Below, in pieces: positions 9,954 through 19,444 of a stretch of DNA of 64,000 nt. Numbering within the stretch: the first letter of the stretch is position 1; each line of letters begins with the position of its first letter. This DNA comes from Anaerolineales bacterium (GTDB lineage: Bacteria > Chloroflexota > Anaerolineae > Anaerolineales > Villigracilaceae). The stretch lies in the NCBI GenBank assembly GCA_024710905.1, contig JANJTV010000076.1:62001-126000 (forward strand). The letters are read 5' to 3'. The notes beneath the pieces were generated by a model. It made no database searches. It was not told where the DNA came from and worked only from the letters and a program-made list of their open reading frames with translations. Made by a program: the position numbers and the translations under genes.

Positions 9954-11269
9954 TGCGCTACGTCATTCTCGGGACAGGTGTTGCCGGGCTTGCGGCAGCA
10001 GAAGTCATCCGCGAACTGGATCGGCAAGGTCAGGTTATTTTTATATGCAAGGATCCGCAGGGGTATTATTCGCGTCCCGGGCTGGCCTATTACTTAAGCG
10101 GTGAACTCAATGAAGATCAGTTGTACCCCTACCAGGAAGAAGATTACAAAAAACTAGATGCCCGGTTTTATCAAGGGGCGGCCCTGAAAATAAACCCTGC
10201 CGAAAAACTGGTGGAGGTTGAAAATGGTCACACGGTAGCCTACGACCGCCTGCTGGTCGCAACCGGGGCCAGTGCGACCCGGTTGACCACCCCGGGCGCA
10301 AACCTGGGCGGAGTGTTTAAGCTCGACCACATTGAAGATGCCCGGCAGATCCTTGCCCGCGCTCGAAAATCCAAAGTGGCTGTTGTTACCGGTGGCGGCA
10401 TCACCGCCCTTGAACTCGCAGAAGGGCTGTCTGCCCGGGGGTTAAAGGTCCATTATGTCTATCGGAGCGAACGCTACTGGCCAAACGTGCTGGATGAAAG
10501 CGAAAGCCGCCTGGTTGAAAAGCGACTGGAACACGAGGGGATACACCTGCATCGTGGCAGCGAACTGACTGAAATCATCGGCGAACGCGGGTTGGTGAAA
10601 TCTGTCCTGCTCAATAATGGGGAGCAAATCAAATGTGACCTGGTTGCCTTTGCAATCGGCATTCAGCCGAGCATCGAGCTGGCCGCGCAGGCTGGCCTGT
10701 CCTGCGAACGAGGCATCCTGGTCGATCAACGCATGCGCACCTCAACAAGGGATATTTATGCCGCAGGGGATGTCGCCCAGGTATTTGACCCGATGATCGG
10801 GAAGCACGTCCTGGACAGCTTATGGGGACCAGCCCGCGAGCAGGGAAAAATCGCCGGGCAGAACATGGCCGGGCTGGCCGTTGAATACCAAAAACCCGCC
10901 CCTTACAACGTTACCCGACTGGCCGGGCTCACCGCCACAATCATTGGCACAGTGGGCGCTGGCAAGGTTGCAGACCTAGCAGGCATTGTTCGCGGCGACA
11001 GCGAAACATGGAGGAATATCCCGGGCGCGATAGTTGCACAAGGTGGTTTTGAGAACAACCACCTGCGGCTGATGGTCGGTGACAAACACATCGTTGGCGC
11101 CATCGTGATGGGTGATCAAAAACTCTCCTCACCGCTTCAACACATCATTCAAAAACAAATGGACATTTCCCTCATTCGAGATCAACTACTCAAAAAAGAT
11201 GCTCCAATTGCGGATATCCTGGCTGAATTCTGGGCAACAAGCACGACTGGACAAATAAAAGAAGGTTGA
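9950..11269 (+). CDS. FAD-dependent NAD(P)/disulfide-type oxidoreductase (mirror copy)
   Basis: GTGVAGLAAAEV FAD fold, VVTGGGITALELAEGL NAD(P) fold, DIYAAGDVAQ. Confidence 0.92.
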   Translation: MMRYVILGTGVAGLAAAEVIRELDRQGQVIFICKDPQGYYSRPGLAYYLSGELNEDQLYPYQEEDYKKLDARFYQGAALKINPAEKLVEVENGHTVAYDRLLVATGASATRLTTPGANLGGVFKLDHIEDARQILARARKSKVAVVTGGGITALELAEGLSARGLKVHYVYRSERYWPNVLDESESRLVEKRLEHEGIHLHRGSELTEIIGERGLVKSVLLNNGEQIKCDLVAFAIGIQPSIELAAQAGLSCERGILVDQRMRTSTRDIYAAGDVAQVFDPMIGKHVLDSLWGPAREQGKIAGQNMAGLAVEYQKPAPYNVTRLAGLTATIIGTVGAGKVADLAGIVRGDSETWRNIPGAIVAQGGFENNHLRLMVGDKHIVGAIVMGDQKLSSPLQHIIQKQMDISLIRDQLLKKDAPIADILAEFWATSTTGQIKEG

Positions 11270-11270
11270 T

Positions 11271-11834
11271 ATGCTCAAAAATGCAAAAGAATTATGGTTA
11301 GCCTTGCTGGCCTGTATTTTGATTACGATCTCATACGCCTGGGTGCTCTGGCTGGGGAACAAGATTCCCGCAGCCAGTGGATTTTATGGCCACACGATCG
11401 GGGTCCTTGGCTTTGTGCTCATGCTGGCCACCGAAATCTTGTATTCCCTGAGGAAGCGCTCCCGTTCTGCGCGCTGGGGCCGCACAGCTGACTGGCTGCA
11501 GTTCCATATTTTTACCGGCATTGTCGGGCCATACATGGTCTTGCTACATTCGTCCTGGAAGATTAACGGCCTGGCCGGGGCAACGCTACTCATGACAGGC
11601 GTGATTGTCTTTAGCGGATTCATTGGCCGCTACATCTATACACGCATCCCGCGCACAGCCGACGGCATCGAAGACACCGGCGCGCTGGGTGAAATGCAAG
11701 CCAGCGCCCTGGCCAATGCCCGGCGCCTGATGGCGCTCTGGCACACCATTCACATCCCCATCGGCATGGCTTTGTTTACTGCCGCCTTCGTTCATATCTT
11801 GGGCGCACTCTATTACGCCACCTTCCTGAGGTAG
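11271..11834 (+). CDS. Multi-TM membrane protein, cytochrome b/ferric reductase-like candidate (mirror copy)
   Basis: 187 aa, about 5 hydrophobic segments with conserved-looking His (FHIFTG, LLHSSW, LWHTIHIP, FVHILG); in tight operon. Confidence 0.7.
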   Translation: MLKNAKELWLALLACILITISYAWVLWLGNKIPAASGFYGHTIGVLGFVLMLATEILYSLRKRSRSARWGRTADWLQFHIFTGIVGPYMVLLHSSWKINGLAGATLLMTGVIVFSGFIGRYIYTRIPRTADGIEDTGALGEMQASALANARRLMALWHTIHIPIGMALFTAAFVHILGALYYATFLR

Positions 11835-11836
11835 CC

Positions 11837-13426
11837 ATGAACAACAATCGCATCGGCTGTCTTTCCCCGCTGGCAATCTTAAGCGCCTTCATAACCCTGG
11901 TGGTTATTATTGCCGCCGAGCTGCTTTCGGGCAATACATTATTCACTGCAGGCGCCCTTAATGCGCAACCTGGTCGCACAATGGGGGGCATCAGCAGCCA
12001 CGCAGAAATGGGGGGGGATTGCGGCCTGTGCCATGCCGCTCCATGGGATGCAGACAAAATGTCTGATCGATGTATGGCCTGCCATGAAAATATCCGAGAA
12101 GAACAACAAGACCCGGAAAGTATTCACGGGGCCATCGCAGCCGTTAATCCCGCCAGCGAATGCCGGGATTGTCATCCGGAACATAATGGCCCCAACGCCT
12201 CACTCATTGCAGATGAAATAAAAGGGTACCCTCACGAAAAGTCTGGGTTTTTGCTCACCGCGCACAGGCGCACCACAGACGGTATCCCGTTTCACTGCCG
12301 GGATTGCCACGCTGAAAGGTTCTCCGATTTTGAGCAGGACACCTGCACCCAGTGTCACCAGGCAATTGATCGTGGTTTTATGGATGCCCATCGCCAGGAT
12401 TTTGGCGAAAATTGCCAGGTCTGTCATGACGGGGCAGATCGATTTAGTGGTTTTAACCACAGCCAGACGAACTTCACCCTAGATGGGGAACACCTCAAGA
12501 TAGCCTGTTCGGGTTGTCACATCAACGCCAGGAAACCAGCCGATCTGGGGATTCTGCCAGTCGCCTGTGAGGCCTGCCACCGCCCGGATAATCCGCACAG
12601 GGAAAAATTCCCATCCTGCGGGGAATGCCATACATCTGCCGGGTGGAGCCCTGCCGAGTTTGATCACGACCTGGCCAGCTTCAAACTGGAGGGAGAACAC
12701 GCCGAAGCAGAGTGCAAGGACTGTCATCGTAACGGCATTCGTGAACAAGTTGCAAATGATTGCTATTCCTGCCATAAACAGGACGATGAACACAATGGCG
12801 AGTACGGCCAGGATTGCGCCGCCTGTCACGACCCGGCCAGTGACTGGGAAGATGCAATCATTGACCACAACCTGTTCAACTTCAAGTTGGATGGCGCACA
12901 CACACAGGTGGAATGCACACAATGTCACCTTGGCGGGGTTTTCAAAGGAATCCCGACCGACTGTTTTTCCTGCCACGCGCAGGACGATCAACATAACGGG
13001 CGGTTTGGGACAATCTGCTCCCTGTGTCATTCCACCAGTGATTGGGGCAGGATAATCTTCAGCCATAACCTGTCGCGCTTCCCCTTGACCGGCAGGCATG
13101 CTGACCTGTCATGCGAATCCTGTCATGCCGGCGGCAGGTTTACCAATACACCACTTACCTGCGCCGGATGTCATGGTGAACCCGCTTATCACGCAGGGAT
13201 GTTCAGCAGCAACTGCGCAAGTTGCCATAACACCAATAACTGGTCGGCCAGGTACACCGGCCCGCACCCGCAAATCTCCGATGATGATGGGGGCTCGGGT
13301 GTCAACCATGGCGGGCAGGGTTGTGGTTCCTGCCACACCAAAACACTGAGGGAAGCGAGCTGCTCAAACTGTCATGATGGGAATGATTTTGATGATGACG
13401 GTGATGACGGCGAGGATGACGATTAA
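11837..13426 (+). CDS. 20-heme c-type cytochrome (mirror copy)
   Basis: 20 CxxCH motifs counted in 529 aa; N-terminal hydrophobic anchor/signal; acidic C-terminal tail. Confidence 0.95.
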   Translation: MNNNRIGCLSPLAILSAFITLVVIIAAELLSGNTLFTAGALNAQPGRTMGGISSHAEMGGDCGLCHAAPWDADKMSDRCMACHENIREEQQDPESIHGAIAAVNPASECRDCHPEHNGPNASLIADEIKGYPHEKSGFLLTAHRRTTDGIPFHCRDCHAERFSDFEQDTCTQCHQAIDRGFMDAHRQDFGENCQVCHDGADRFSGFNHSQTNFTLDGEHLKIACSGCHINARKPADLGILPVACEACHRPDNPHREKFPSCGECHTSAGWSPAEFDHDLASFKLEGEHAEAECKDCHRNGIREQVANDCYSCHKQDDEHNGEYGQDCAACHDPASDWEDAIIDHNLFNFKLDGAHTQVECTQCHLGGVFKGIPTDCFSCHAQDDQHNGRFGTICSLCHSTSDWGRIIFSHNLSRFPLTGRHADLSCESCHAGGRFTNTPLTCAGCHGEPAYHAGMFSSNCASCHNTNNWSARYTGPHPQISDDDGGSGVNHGGQGCGSCHTKTLREASCSNCHDGNDFDDDGDDGEDDD

Positions 13427-13435
13427 TACAAAATA

Positions 13436-13462
13436 CGGCCGGGTGCAAAATGCACCCGGCCG
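13436..13462. terminator. Bidirectional terminator between convergent genes (mirror copy)
   Basis: cggccgggtgca-aaa-tgcacccggccg perfect 12-bp stem. Confidence 0.85.
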
Positions 13463-13481
13463 CTCACTCAGGAGGAACAAC

Positions 13482-14768
13482 TTATTTGATGGCCGGGGAG
13501 GCCACCGGGGCCACCTGCTGGCCGCTGTGATTGCTCTCGATGTTCATAATGGCCGGGACAAAGAAGGCAACCATGACAATCGCCAGGTTGAGCAGGGCCG
13601 TCACCCAGAACCAGGTGCGGATGCCGAACATGTCCGAGAGTGGCCCGGCGATTAGCAGGCCAAGTGGCATCATGGCGCTGGCGGCGCTGACCAGGATGGA
13701 AATAACACGCCCCTGCATGTCCTTACGGACAACCGTCTGCAACAGTGCATGGATTGGCCCATTCACAATCGGGCTGAGGAAACCGACAATGAACATGCCG
13801 CCCAGCGCCAGCGGGAACAATGCGGCTGGGGCAATGCCAATCAGGCCGACACCGATGCTAAAGCCAAGAATCCCGACCAGTGAGGTGACAATCTTGCGCT
13901 TGAAACCACCCCATACACCCAGGGTAACACCACCCAGGATCATGCCAATCCCAAAGACCGAATCAGTCAGGCCCAGCTCGAGCGCGCCCTTGCCAAAATG
14001 GCCAGTCACCAGCAAGGGCAGCAAGGCCGACATGGGTGTGAACAGGAAGTTAATCAACGTCGCCATAATGGAAATACCCAGCAGGCCCGGCCAGGAAACC
14101 ATATAAAGAAACCCTTCCTTGAAATCCTGGGCAAAACTGGTCGAATGGCCTGCCTGGCCTTCAACAACCTGACGTACCGGTTGGGGGACGCTGAGGAATA
14201 ACAGCGGCAGGATGGCCACCAGTGCGGTGCCAACATCAATCAAGAGCACATTTTGGGTGGGCATCACTTCTACAAAGAGGGCGCCAACCGGCGGGGCAAT
14301 GATGCTTACCAGGCCCTGCAGGGTCTGGTTCAGCCCGGCCACACGGGAGAGATGCTCCTGTGGAACCATCAGCGAGGTGGAAGCGGCCATGGCCGGGTGA
14401 TGGAAGGCCCCGCCCGCCGAACGGATGAACATGGCCACATAAATGTGCCAGATTTCCACCTGCCCGGTGAAAAACAGGTAGGCTAGAGCGAGCGTGACCA
14501 GCGCAATCGTGGCATCCGCCAGAATCATCACCAGCCTGCGGCTGTTGCGGTCAACAAATGTCCCCGCAATGGGGCCTAGCACAATTTGCGGCAGCAGGGC
14601 AAAGAGAGTGGCAATCGCCAGCACAGTGGCCGAGCCGGTTTCACGGGTCAGGTGCCAGACCAGCGCAAACTGCACCAACGCGGAGCCAAATAACGAGAAG
14701 GCCTGCCCGCCCCAGATGGCGAAGAAACGCAACGCCCAGTTTTTTGGCAGATCGTGTGAAGTTTCCAT
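13482..14768 (-). CDS. MFS transporter (mirror copy)
   Basis: 428 aa polytopic; WGGQAFSLFGSALVQFALVWHLTRETGSATVLA typical of enterobactin/macrolide exporter-type MFS. Confidence 0.88.
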   Translation of the reverse strand: METSHDLPKNWALRFFAIWGGQAFSLFGSALVQFALVWHLTRETGSATVLAIATLFALLPQIVLGPIAGTFVDRNSRRLVMILADATIALVTLALAYLFFTGQVEIWHIYVAMFIRSAGGAFHHPAMAASTSLMVPQEHLSRVAGLNQTLQGLVSIIAPPVGALFVEVMPTQNVLLIDVGTALVAILPLLFLSVPQPVRQVVEGQAGHSTSFAQDFKEGFLYMVSWPGLLGISIMATLINFLFTPMSALLPLLVTGHFGKGALELGLTDSVFGIGMILGGVTLGVWGGFKRKIVTSLVGILGFSIGVGLIGIAPAALFPLALGGMFIVGFLSPIVNGPIHALLQTVVRKDMQGRVISILVSAASAMMPLGLLIAGPLSDMFGIRTWFWVTALLNLAIVMVAFFVPAIMNIESNHSGQQVAPVASPAIK

Positions 14769-14921
14769 TTTCTTAACTCCCGGTAAATTTTCTTGAAATT
14801 AGTCCAAATCGATATTGAATATTTTATCTATTTTTTTGATTATGTCAATATTTTCTGATTATTTTTCTATTTTTCATATTTGTTAGTAAATTTATTTAAT
14901 GGGCGCATAAAGAAAGTAAAA

Positions 14922-14944
14922 GTGCCTGCCAGCCTGGCAGGCAC
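14922..14944. terminator. Terminator hairpin of GNAT gene (mirror copy)
   Basis: gtgcctgcca-ggc-tggcaggcac followed by T-rich tract on the transcribed strand. Confidence 0.85.
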
Positions 14945-14965
14945 CAGGGCAATTGTGGCTGGTCA

Positions 14966-15964
14966 TTACCGAAGGATGTTTTTTTCGTAAAACACCCGTT
15001 TTGTAACCGTGCGGAAACCAACGCTTTCATACAGATGCAGCGCCTGGTTGGCGTTCTGGGTATCCACGCCCAGCATCGCCGCCTCCAGCCCCATTTCCCT
15101 GAACACCAGCAGGCTTCGCAAGAGCAGCGCCCGCGCCAGGCCGCGCTTCCGCCAGGGACGACGGGTAAAGATGGGGTCTGTCCAGCCAACGTTCGACCCA
15201 AGGTTTTGGTTGGCCGATTCGTCCACATAATTGAGCACCCCTGCCGCCACCTGCTCCCCATCCCAGGCCACCTGCCAGAGATGCGGCATAAACTGCGGGC
15301 TCACTTCGATTTGTGAAATAACTTCTTCACTGATCGGGGTATAGCCCCAGTGATCACGAAAGGCTTCATCCAGCGCATAGTAAACAGTCCGATACTCACC
15401 CTGCAACACGGGGCGTACTTCCAACCCATCGGGCAGGACAGCTGCATCAATCGGTTCCGACAACTCCCGCCGCATCTGGTACATCAGGCGCGCAGCTGAA
15501 AAACCCTGGGCTTCCAGCGCCTCACTGAACATCCCTTCGTTCTCTGCATTCCGTACAAGCACCCGGAGCAGGCTGGGCGAGTCGCCGCGCGTGGTTTCAG
15601 CCACCAAACGAGCGCGTTTCTCCACCCAATTCAGCAAATAAGTCATCAACTCATTCGAGCGATGTTCCGGGTGGATATTAAACGGGAACGAAAAGACCTG
15701 CCTGTTTTCGCCATCCAGTTCCCAGCCAACCCGCACATAGGCCACCAGAGTGCCTGCGGAGTCCTCCACCATCAGCATATCCTCTTCCGGAACCGAATGA
15801 ATCAAGTGCTGGTAATCGCGCTCAATCTCCTCGGCCGAAGTCCAGTACCCTGCTTCGTCGGCCAGCGAAATCGCCTGCAACAAACTGGCCATTTTCGGAA
15901 AATCGCCACTGCGCTCAAAAGAGCGAAATTTCAATCGGGCAATTGCATCCATTACGCGCCTCAC
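14966..15964 (-). CDS. GNAT family N-acetyltransferase, probably two-domain (mirror copy)
   Basis: 332 aa; RRPWRKRGLARALLLRSLLVFREMGLEAAMLGVDTQNANQALHLYESVGF. Confidence 0.88.
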   Translation of the reverse strand: MRRVMDAIARLKFRSFERSGDFPKMASLLQAISLADEAGYWTSAEEIERDYQHLIHSVPEEDMLMVEDSAGTLVAYVRVGWELDGENRQVFSFPFNIHPEHRSNELMTYLLNWVEKRARLVAETTRGDSPSLLRVLVRNAENEGMFSEALEAQGFSAARLMYQMRRELSEPIDAAVLPDGLEVRPVLQGEYRTVYYALDEAFRDHWGYTPISEEVISQIEVSPQFMPHLWQVAWDGEQVAAGVLNYVDESANQNLGSNVGWTDPIFTRRPWRKRGLARALLLRSLLVFREMGLEAAMLGVDTQNANQALHLYESVGFRTVTKRVFYEKNILR

Positions 15965-16347
15965 TTCATCCGTCCAGCCAGGGCTGCCTTGACGGGTTCG
16001 GGTGCATCAAACACACCGCGTACTTGCACCACCTCAAAAACCTCGGCAGCCAGTTCAGGCGTCACATCGGCATCCAAGTGAAACACCCCCACCACCGTGG
16101 CGGTCAGTTTCACCCCATCGGCAAGGCGTTTTTCGAGGTCAGCACGGCTGTAGTGCAGCACACCGATCACAAACGAGTGTCGGTTAACAGTTTGTTGAAT
16201 TTCCATGGTGTGTTTCTCCAGTTGAGAACGAATCGCCGTACGGATGAAATCCGTTCGGTTGCTATAGACCCCTTCCTGCACCAGCAGGTCAATCTTGCCA
16301 AGGTCCACAGCGTTCATATTGATGGTGATCTTTTCGCTATCGGGCAT
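15961..16347 (-). CDS. Ribbon-helix-helix (CopG/NikR-like) transcriptional regulator (mirror copy)
   Basis: KITINMNAVDLGKIDLLVQEGVYSNRTDFIRTAIRSQLE RHH signature. Confidence 0.85.
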   Translation of the reverse strand: MPDSEKITINMNAVDLGKIDLLVQEGVYSNRTDFIRTAIRSQLEKHTMEIQQTVNRHSFVIGVLHYSRADLEKRLADGVKLTATVVGVFHLDADVTPELAAEVFEVVQVRGVFDAPEPVKAALAGRMK

Positions 16348-16365
16348 ATTCATCTCCTTCTTATT

Positions 16366-16383
16366 ACCATCCATATGGATGGT
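16366..16383. promoter_or_regulatory. Operator-like palindrome (mirror copy)
   Basis: ACCATCCATATGGATGGT, perfect 18-bp dyad. Confidence 0.6.
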
Positions 16384-16426
16384 ATATGGAGCATTTTATG
16401 CAATTCGCGGGTTCTGTCAAGGTTTC

Positions 16427-16444
16427 ACCATCCATATGGATGGT
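16427..16444. promoter_or_regulatory. Operator-like palindrome at the axis of the giant inverted repeat
   Basis: ACCATCCATATGGATGGT; its dyad axis is the axis of the 32.87-kb palindrome. Confidence 0.6.
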
Positions 16445-16450
16445 GAAACC

Positions 16451-16478
16451 TTGACAGAACCCGCGAATTGCATAAAAT
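16451..16478 (+). promoter_or_regulatory. Predicted sigma70-type promoter of the RHH regulator gene
   Basis: TTGACA (16451-16456), 16-bp spacer, TAAAAT (16473-16478), bracketed by two operator-like palindromes. Confidence 0.55.
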
Positions 16479-16487
16479 GCTCCATAT

Positions 16488-16505
16488 ACCATCCATATGG
16501 ATGGT
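16488..16505. promoter_or_regulatory. Operator-like palindrome upstream of RHH regulator
   Basis: ACCATCCATATGGATGGT just before RBS GAAGGAG and ATG 16524. Confidence 0.65.
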
Positions 16506-16523
16506 AATAAGAAGGAGATGAAT

Positions 16524-16910
16524 ATGCCCGATAGCGAAAAGATCACCATCAATATGAACGCTGTGGACCTTGGCAAGATTGACCTGCTGGTGCAGGAAGG
16601 GGTCTATAGCAACCGAACGGATTTCATCCGTACGGCGATTCGTTCTCAACTGGAGAAACACACCATGGAAATTCAACAAACTGTTAACCGACACTCGTTT
16701 GTGATCGGTGTGCTGCACTACAGCCGTGCTGACCTCGAAAAACGCCTTGCCGATGGGGTGAAACTGACCGCCACGGTGGTGGGGGTGTTTCACTTGGATG
16801 CCGATGTGACGCCTGAACTGGCTGCCGAGGTTTTTGAGGTGGTGCAAGTACGCGGTGTGTTTGATGCACCCGAACCCGTCAAGGCAGCCCTGGCTGGACG
16901 GATGAAGTGA
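16524..16910 (+). CDS. Ribbon-helix-helix (CopG/NikR-like) transcriptional regulator
   Basis: RHH N-terminus; RBS GAAGGAG upstream of ATG 16524. Confidence 0.85.
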   Translation: MPDSEKITINMNAVDLGKIDLLVQEGVYSNRTDFIRTAIRSQLEKHTMEIQQTVNRHSFVIGVLHYSRADLEKRLADGVKLTATVVGVFHLDADVTPELAAEVFEVVQVRGVFDAPEPVKAALAGRMK

Positions 16911-17905
16911 GGCGCGTAATGGATGCAATTGCCCGATTGAAATTTCGCTCTTTTGAGCGCAGTGGCGATTTTCCGAAAATGGCCAGTTTGTTGCAGGCGA
17001 TTTCGCTGGCCGACGAAGCAGGGTACTGGACTTCGGCCGAGGAGATTGAGCGCGATTACCAGCACTTGATTCATTCGGTTCCGGAAGAGGATATGCTGAT
17101 GGTGGAGGACTCCGCAGGCACTCTGGTGGCCTATGTGCGGGTTGGCTGGGAACTGGATGGCGAAAACAGGCAGGTCTTTTCGTTCCCGTTTAATATCCAC
17201 CCGGAACATCGCTCGAATGAGTTGATGACTTATTTGCTGAATTGGGTGGAGAAACGCGCTCGTTTGGTGGCTGAAACCACGCGCGGCGACTCGCCCAGCC
17301 TGCTCCGGGTGCTTGTACGGAATGCAGAGAACGAAGGGATGTTCAGTGAGGCGCTGGAAGCCCAGGGTTTTTCAGCTGCGCGCCTGATGTACCAGATGCG
17401 GCGGGAGTTGTCGGAACCGATTGATGCAGCTGTCCTGCCCGATGGGTTGGAAGTACGCCCCGTGTTGCAGGGTGAGTATCGGACTGTTTACTATGCGCTG
17501 GATGAAGCCTTTCGTGATCACTGGGGCTATACCCCGATCAGTGAAGAAGTTATTTCACAAATCGAAGTGAGCCCGCAGTTTATGCCGCATCTCTGGCAGG
17601 TGGCCTGGGATGGGGAGCAGGTGGCGGCAGGGGTGCTCAATTATGTGGACGAATCGGCCAACCAAAACCTTGGGTCGAACGTTGGCTGGACAGACCCCAT
17701 CTTTACCCGTCGTCCCTGGCGGAAGCGCGGCCTGGCGCGGGCGCTGCTCTTGCGAAGCCTGCTGGTGTTCAGGGAAATGGGGCTGGAGGCGGCGATGCTG
17801 GGCGTGGATACCCAGAACGCCAACCAGGCGCTGCATCTGTATGAAAGCGTTGGTTTCCGCACGGTTACAAAACGGGTGTTTTACGAAAAAAACATCCTTC
17901 GGTAA
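16907..17905 (+). CDS. GNAT family N-acetyltransferase
   Basis: GNAT motif A; overlaps RHH gene by 4 bp. Confidence 0.88.
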   Translation: MRRVMDAIARLKFRSFERSGDFPKMASLLQAISLADEAGYWTSAEEIERDYQHLIHSVPEEDMLMVEDSAGTLVAYVRVGWELDGENRQVFSFPFNIHPEHRSNELMTYLLNWVEKRARLVAETTRGDSPSLLRVLVRNAENEGMFSEALEAQGFSAARLMYQMRRELSEPIDAAVLPDGLEVRPVLQGEYRTVYYALDEAFRDHWGYTPISEEVISQIEVSPQFMPHLWQVAWDGEQVAAGVLNYVDESANQNLGSNVGWTDPIFTRRPWRKRGLARALLLRSLLVFREMGLEAAMLGVDTQNANQALHLYESVGFRTVTKRVFYEKNILR

Positions 17906-17926
17906 TGACCAGCCACAATTGCCCTG

Positions 17927-17949
17927 GTGCCTGCCAGGCTGGCAGGCAC
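17927..17949 (+). terminator. Rho-independent terminator of RHH-GNAT operon
   Basis: gtgcctgcca-ggc-tggcaggcac then ttttactttc. Confidence 0.85.
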
Positions 17950-18102
17950 TTTTACTTTCTTTATGCGCCCATTAAATAAATTTACTAACAAATATGAAAA
18001 ATAGAAAAATAATCAGAAAATATTGACATAATCAAAAAAATAGATAAAATATTCAATATCGATTTGGACTAATTTCAAGAAAATTTACCGGGAGTTAAGA
18101 AA

Positions 18103-19389
18103 ATGGAAACTTCACACGATCTGCCAAAAAACTGGGCGTTGCGTTTCTTCGCCATCTGGGGCGGGCAGGCCTTCTCGTTATTTGGCTCCGCGTTGGTGCA
18201 GTTTGCGCTGGTCTGGCACCTGACCCGTGAAACCGGCTCGGCCACTGTGCTGGCGATTGCCACTCTCTTTGCCCTGCTGCCGCAAATTGTGCTAGGCCCC
18301 ATTGCGGGGACATTTGTTGACCGCAACAGCCGCAGGCTGGTGATGATTCTGGCGGATGCCACGATTGCGCTGGTCACGCTCGCTCTAGCCTACCTGTTTT
18401 TCACCGGGCAGGTGGAAATCTGGCACATTTATGTGGCCATGTTCATCCGTTCGGCGGGCGGGGCCTTCCATCACCCGGCCATGGCCGCTTCCACCTCGCT
18501 GATGGTTCCACAGGAGCATCTCTCCCGTGTGGCCGGGCTGAACCAGACCCTGCAGGGCCTGGTAAGCATCATTGCCCCGCCGGTTGGCGCCCTCTTTGTA
18601 GAAGTGATGCCCACCCAAAATGTGCTCTTGATTGATGTTGGCACCGCACTGGTGGCCATCCTGCCGCTGTTATTCCTCAGCGTCCCCCAACCGGTACGTC
18701 AGGTTGTTGAAGGCCAGGCAGGCCATTCGACCAGTTTTGCCCAGGATTTCAAGGAAGGGTTTCTTTATATGGTTTCCTGGCCGGGCCTGCTGGGTATTTC
18801 CATTATGGCGACGTTGATTAACTTCCTGTTCACACCCATGTCGGCCTTGCTGCCCTTGCTGGTGACTGGCCATTTTGGCAAGGGCGCGCTCGAGCTGGGC
18901 CTGACTGATTCGGTCTTTGGGATTGGCATGATCCTGGGTGGTGTTACCCTGGGTGTATGGGGTGGTTTCAAGCGCAAGATTGTCACCTCACTGGTCGGGA
19001 TTCTTGGCTTTAGCATCGGTGTCGGCCTGATTGGCATTGCCCCAGCCGCATTGTTCCCGCTGGCGCTGGGCGGCATGTTCATTGTCGGTTTCCTCAGCCC
19101 GATTGTGAATGGGCCAATCCATGCACTGTTGCAGACGGTTGTCCGTAAGGACATGCAGGGGCGTGTTATTTCCATCCTGGTCAGCGCCGCCAGCGCCATG
19201 ATGCCACTTGGCCTGCTAATCGCCGGGCCACTCTCGGACATGTTCGGCATCCGCACCTGGTTCTGGGTGACGGCCCTGCTCAACCTGGCGATTGTCATGG
19301 TTGCCTTCTTTGTCCCGGCCATTATGAACATCGAGAGCAATCACAGCGGCCAGCAGGTGGCCCCGGTGGCCTCCCCGGCCATCAAATAA
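18103..19389 (+). CDS. MFS transporter
   Basis: 428 aa polytopic MFS; AT-rich upstream region with TTGACA. Confidence 0.88.
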   Translation: METSHDLPKNWALRFFAIWGGQAFSLFGSALVQFALVWHLTRETGSATVLAIATLFALLPQIVLGPIAGTFVDRNSRRLVMILADATIALVTLALAYLFFTGQVEIWHIYVAMFIRSAGGAFHHPAMAASTSLMVPQEHLSRVAGLNQTLQGLVSIIAPPVGALFVEVMPTQNVLLIDVGTALVAILPLLFLSVPQPVRQVVEGQAGHSTSFAQDFKEGFLYMVSWPGLLGISIMATLINFLFTPMSALLPLLVTGHFGKGALELGLTDSVFGIGMILGGVTLGVWGGFKRKIVTSLVGILGFSIGVGLIGIAPAALFPLALGGMFIVGFLSPIVNGPIHALLQTVVRKDMQGRVISILVSAASAMMPLGLLIAGPLSDMFGIRTWFWVTALLNLAIVMVAFFVPAIMNIESNHSGQQVAPVASPAIK

Positions 19390-19408
19390 GTTGTTCCTCC
19401 TGAGTGAG

Positions 19409-19435
19409 CGGCCGGGTGCATTTTGCACCCGGCCG
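19409..19435. terminator. Bidirectional terminator between convergent MFS and cytochrome genes
   Basis: 12-bp perfect GC-rich stem, 3-nt loop. Confidence 0.85.
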
Positions 19436-19444
19436 TATTTTGTA

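Larger units (their letters stand above)
1..16435. repeat. Left arm of giant perfect inverted repeat (reverse complement of 16436-32870); may extend beyond window start
   Basis: Every ORF at a..b recurs at (32871-b)..(32871-a) on the opposite strand with identical translation; first 30 nt are the reverse complement of 32841-32870; an A/T9 tract and a G/C8 tract also match in length. Confidence 0.99.

Noticed and set aside
1-16435. Second independent copies of recJ, the DpnI-like gene, the cytochrome module and others as genuine gene duplications
   Set aside because: Exact mirror identity with no divergence and truncation of tgt at base 1 fit a fold-back copy better; listed only as mirror copies.
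16400-16470. Hairpin telomere/protelomerase resolution site at the axis
   Set aside because: No telomere resolvase gene seen and the axis is explained by a regulator operator dyad; kept only as an alternative under the palindrome finding.
16295-16576. 70-aa ORFs on both strands across the axis (16295..16507 + and 16364..16576 -)
   Set aside because: They run through the palindrome axis and operator sites; identical by symmetry, no coding signature.
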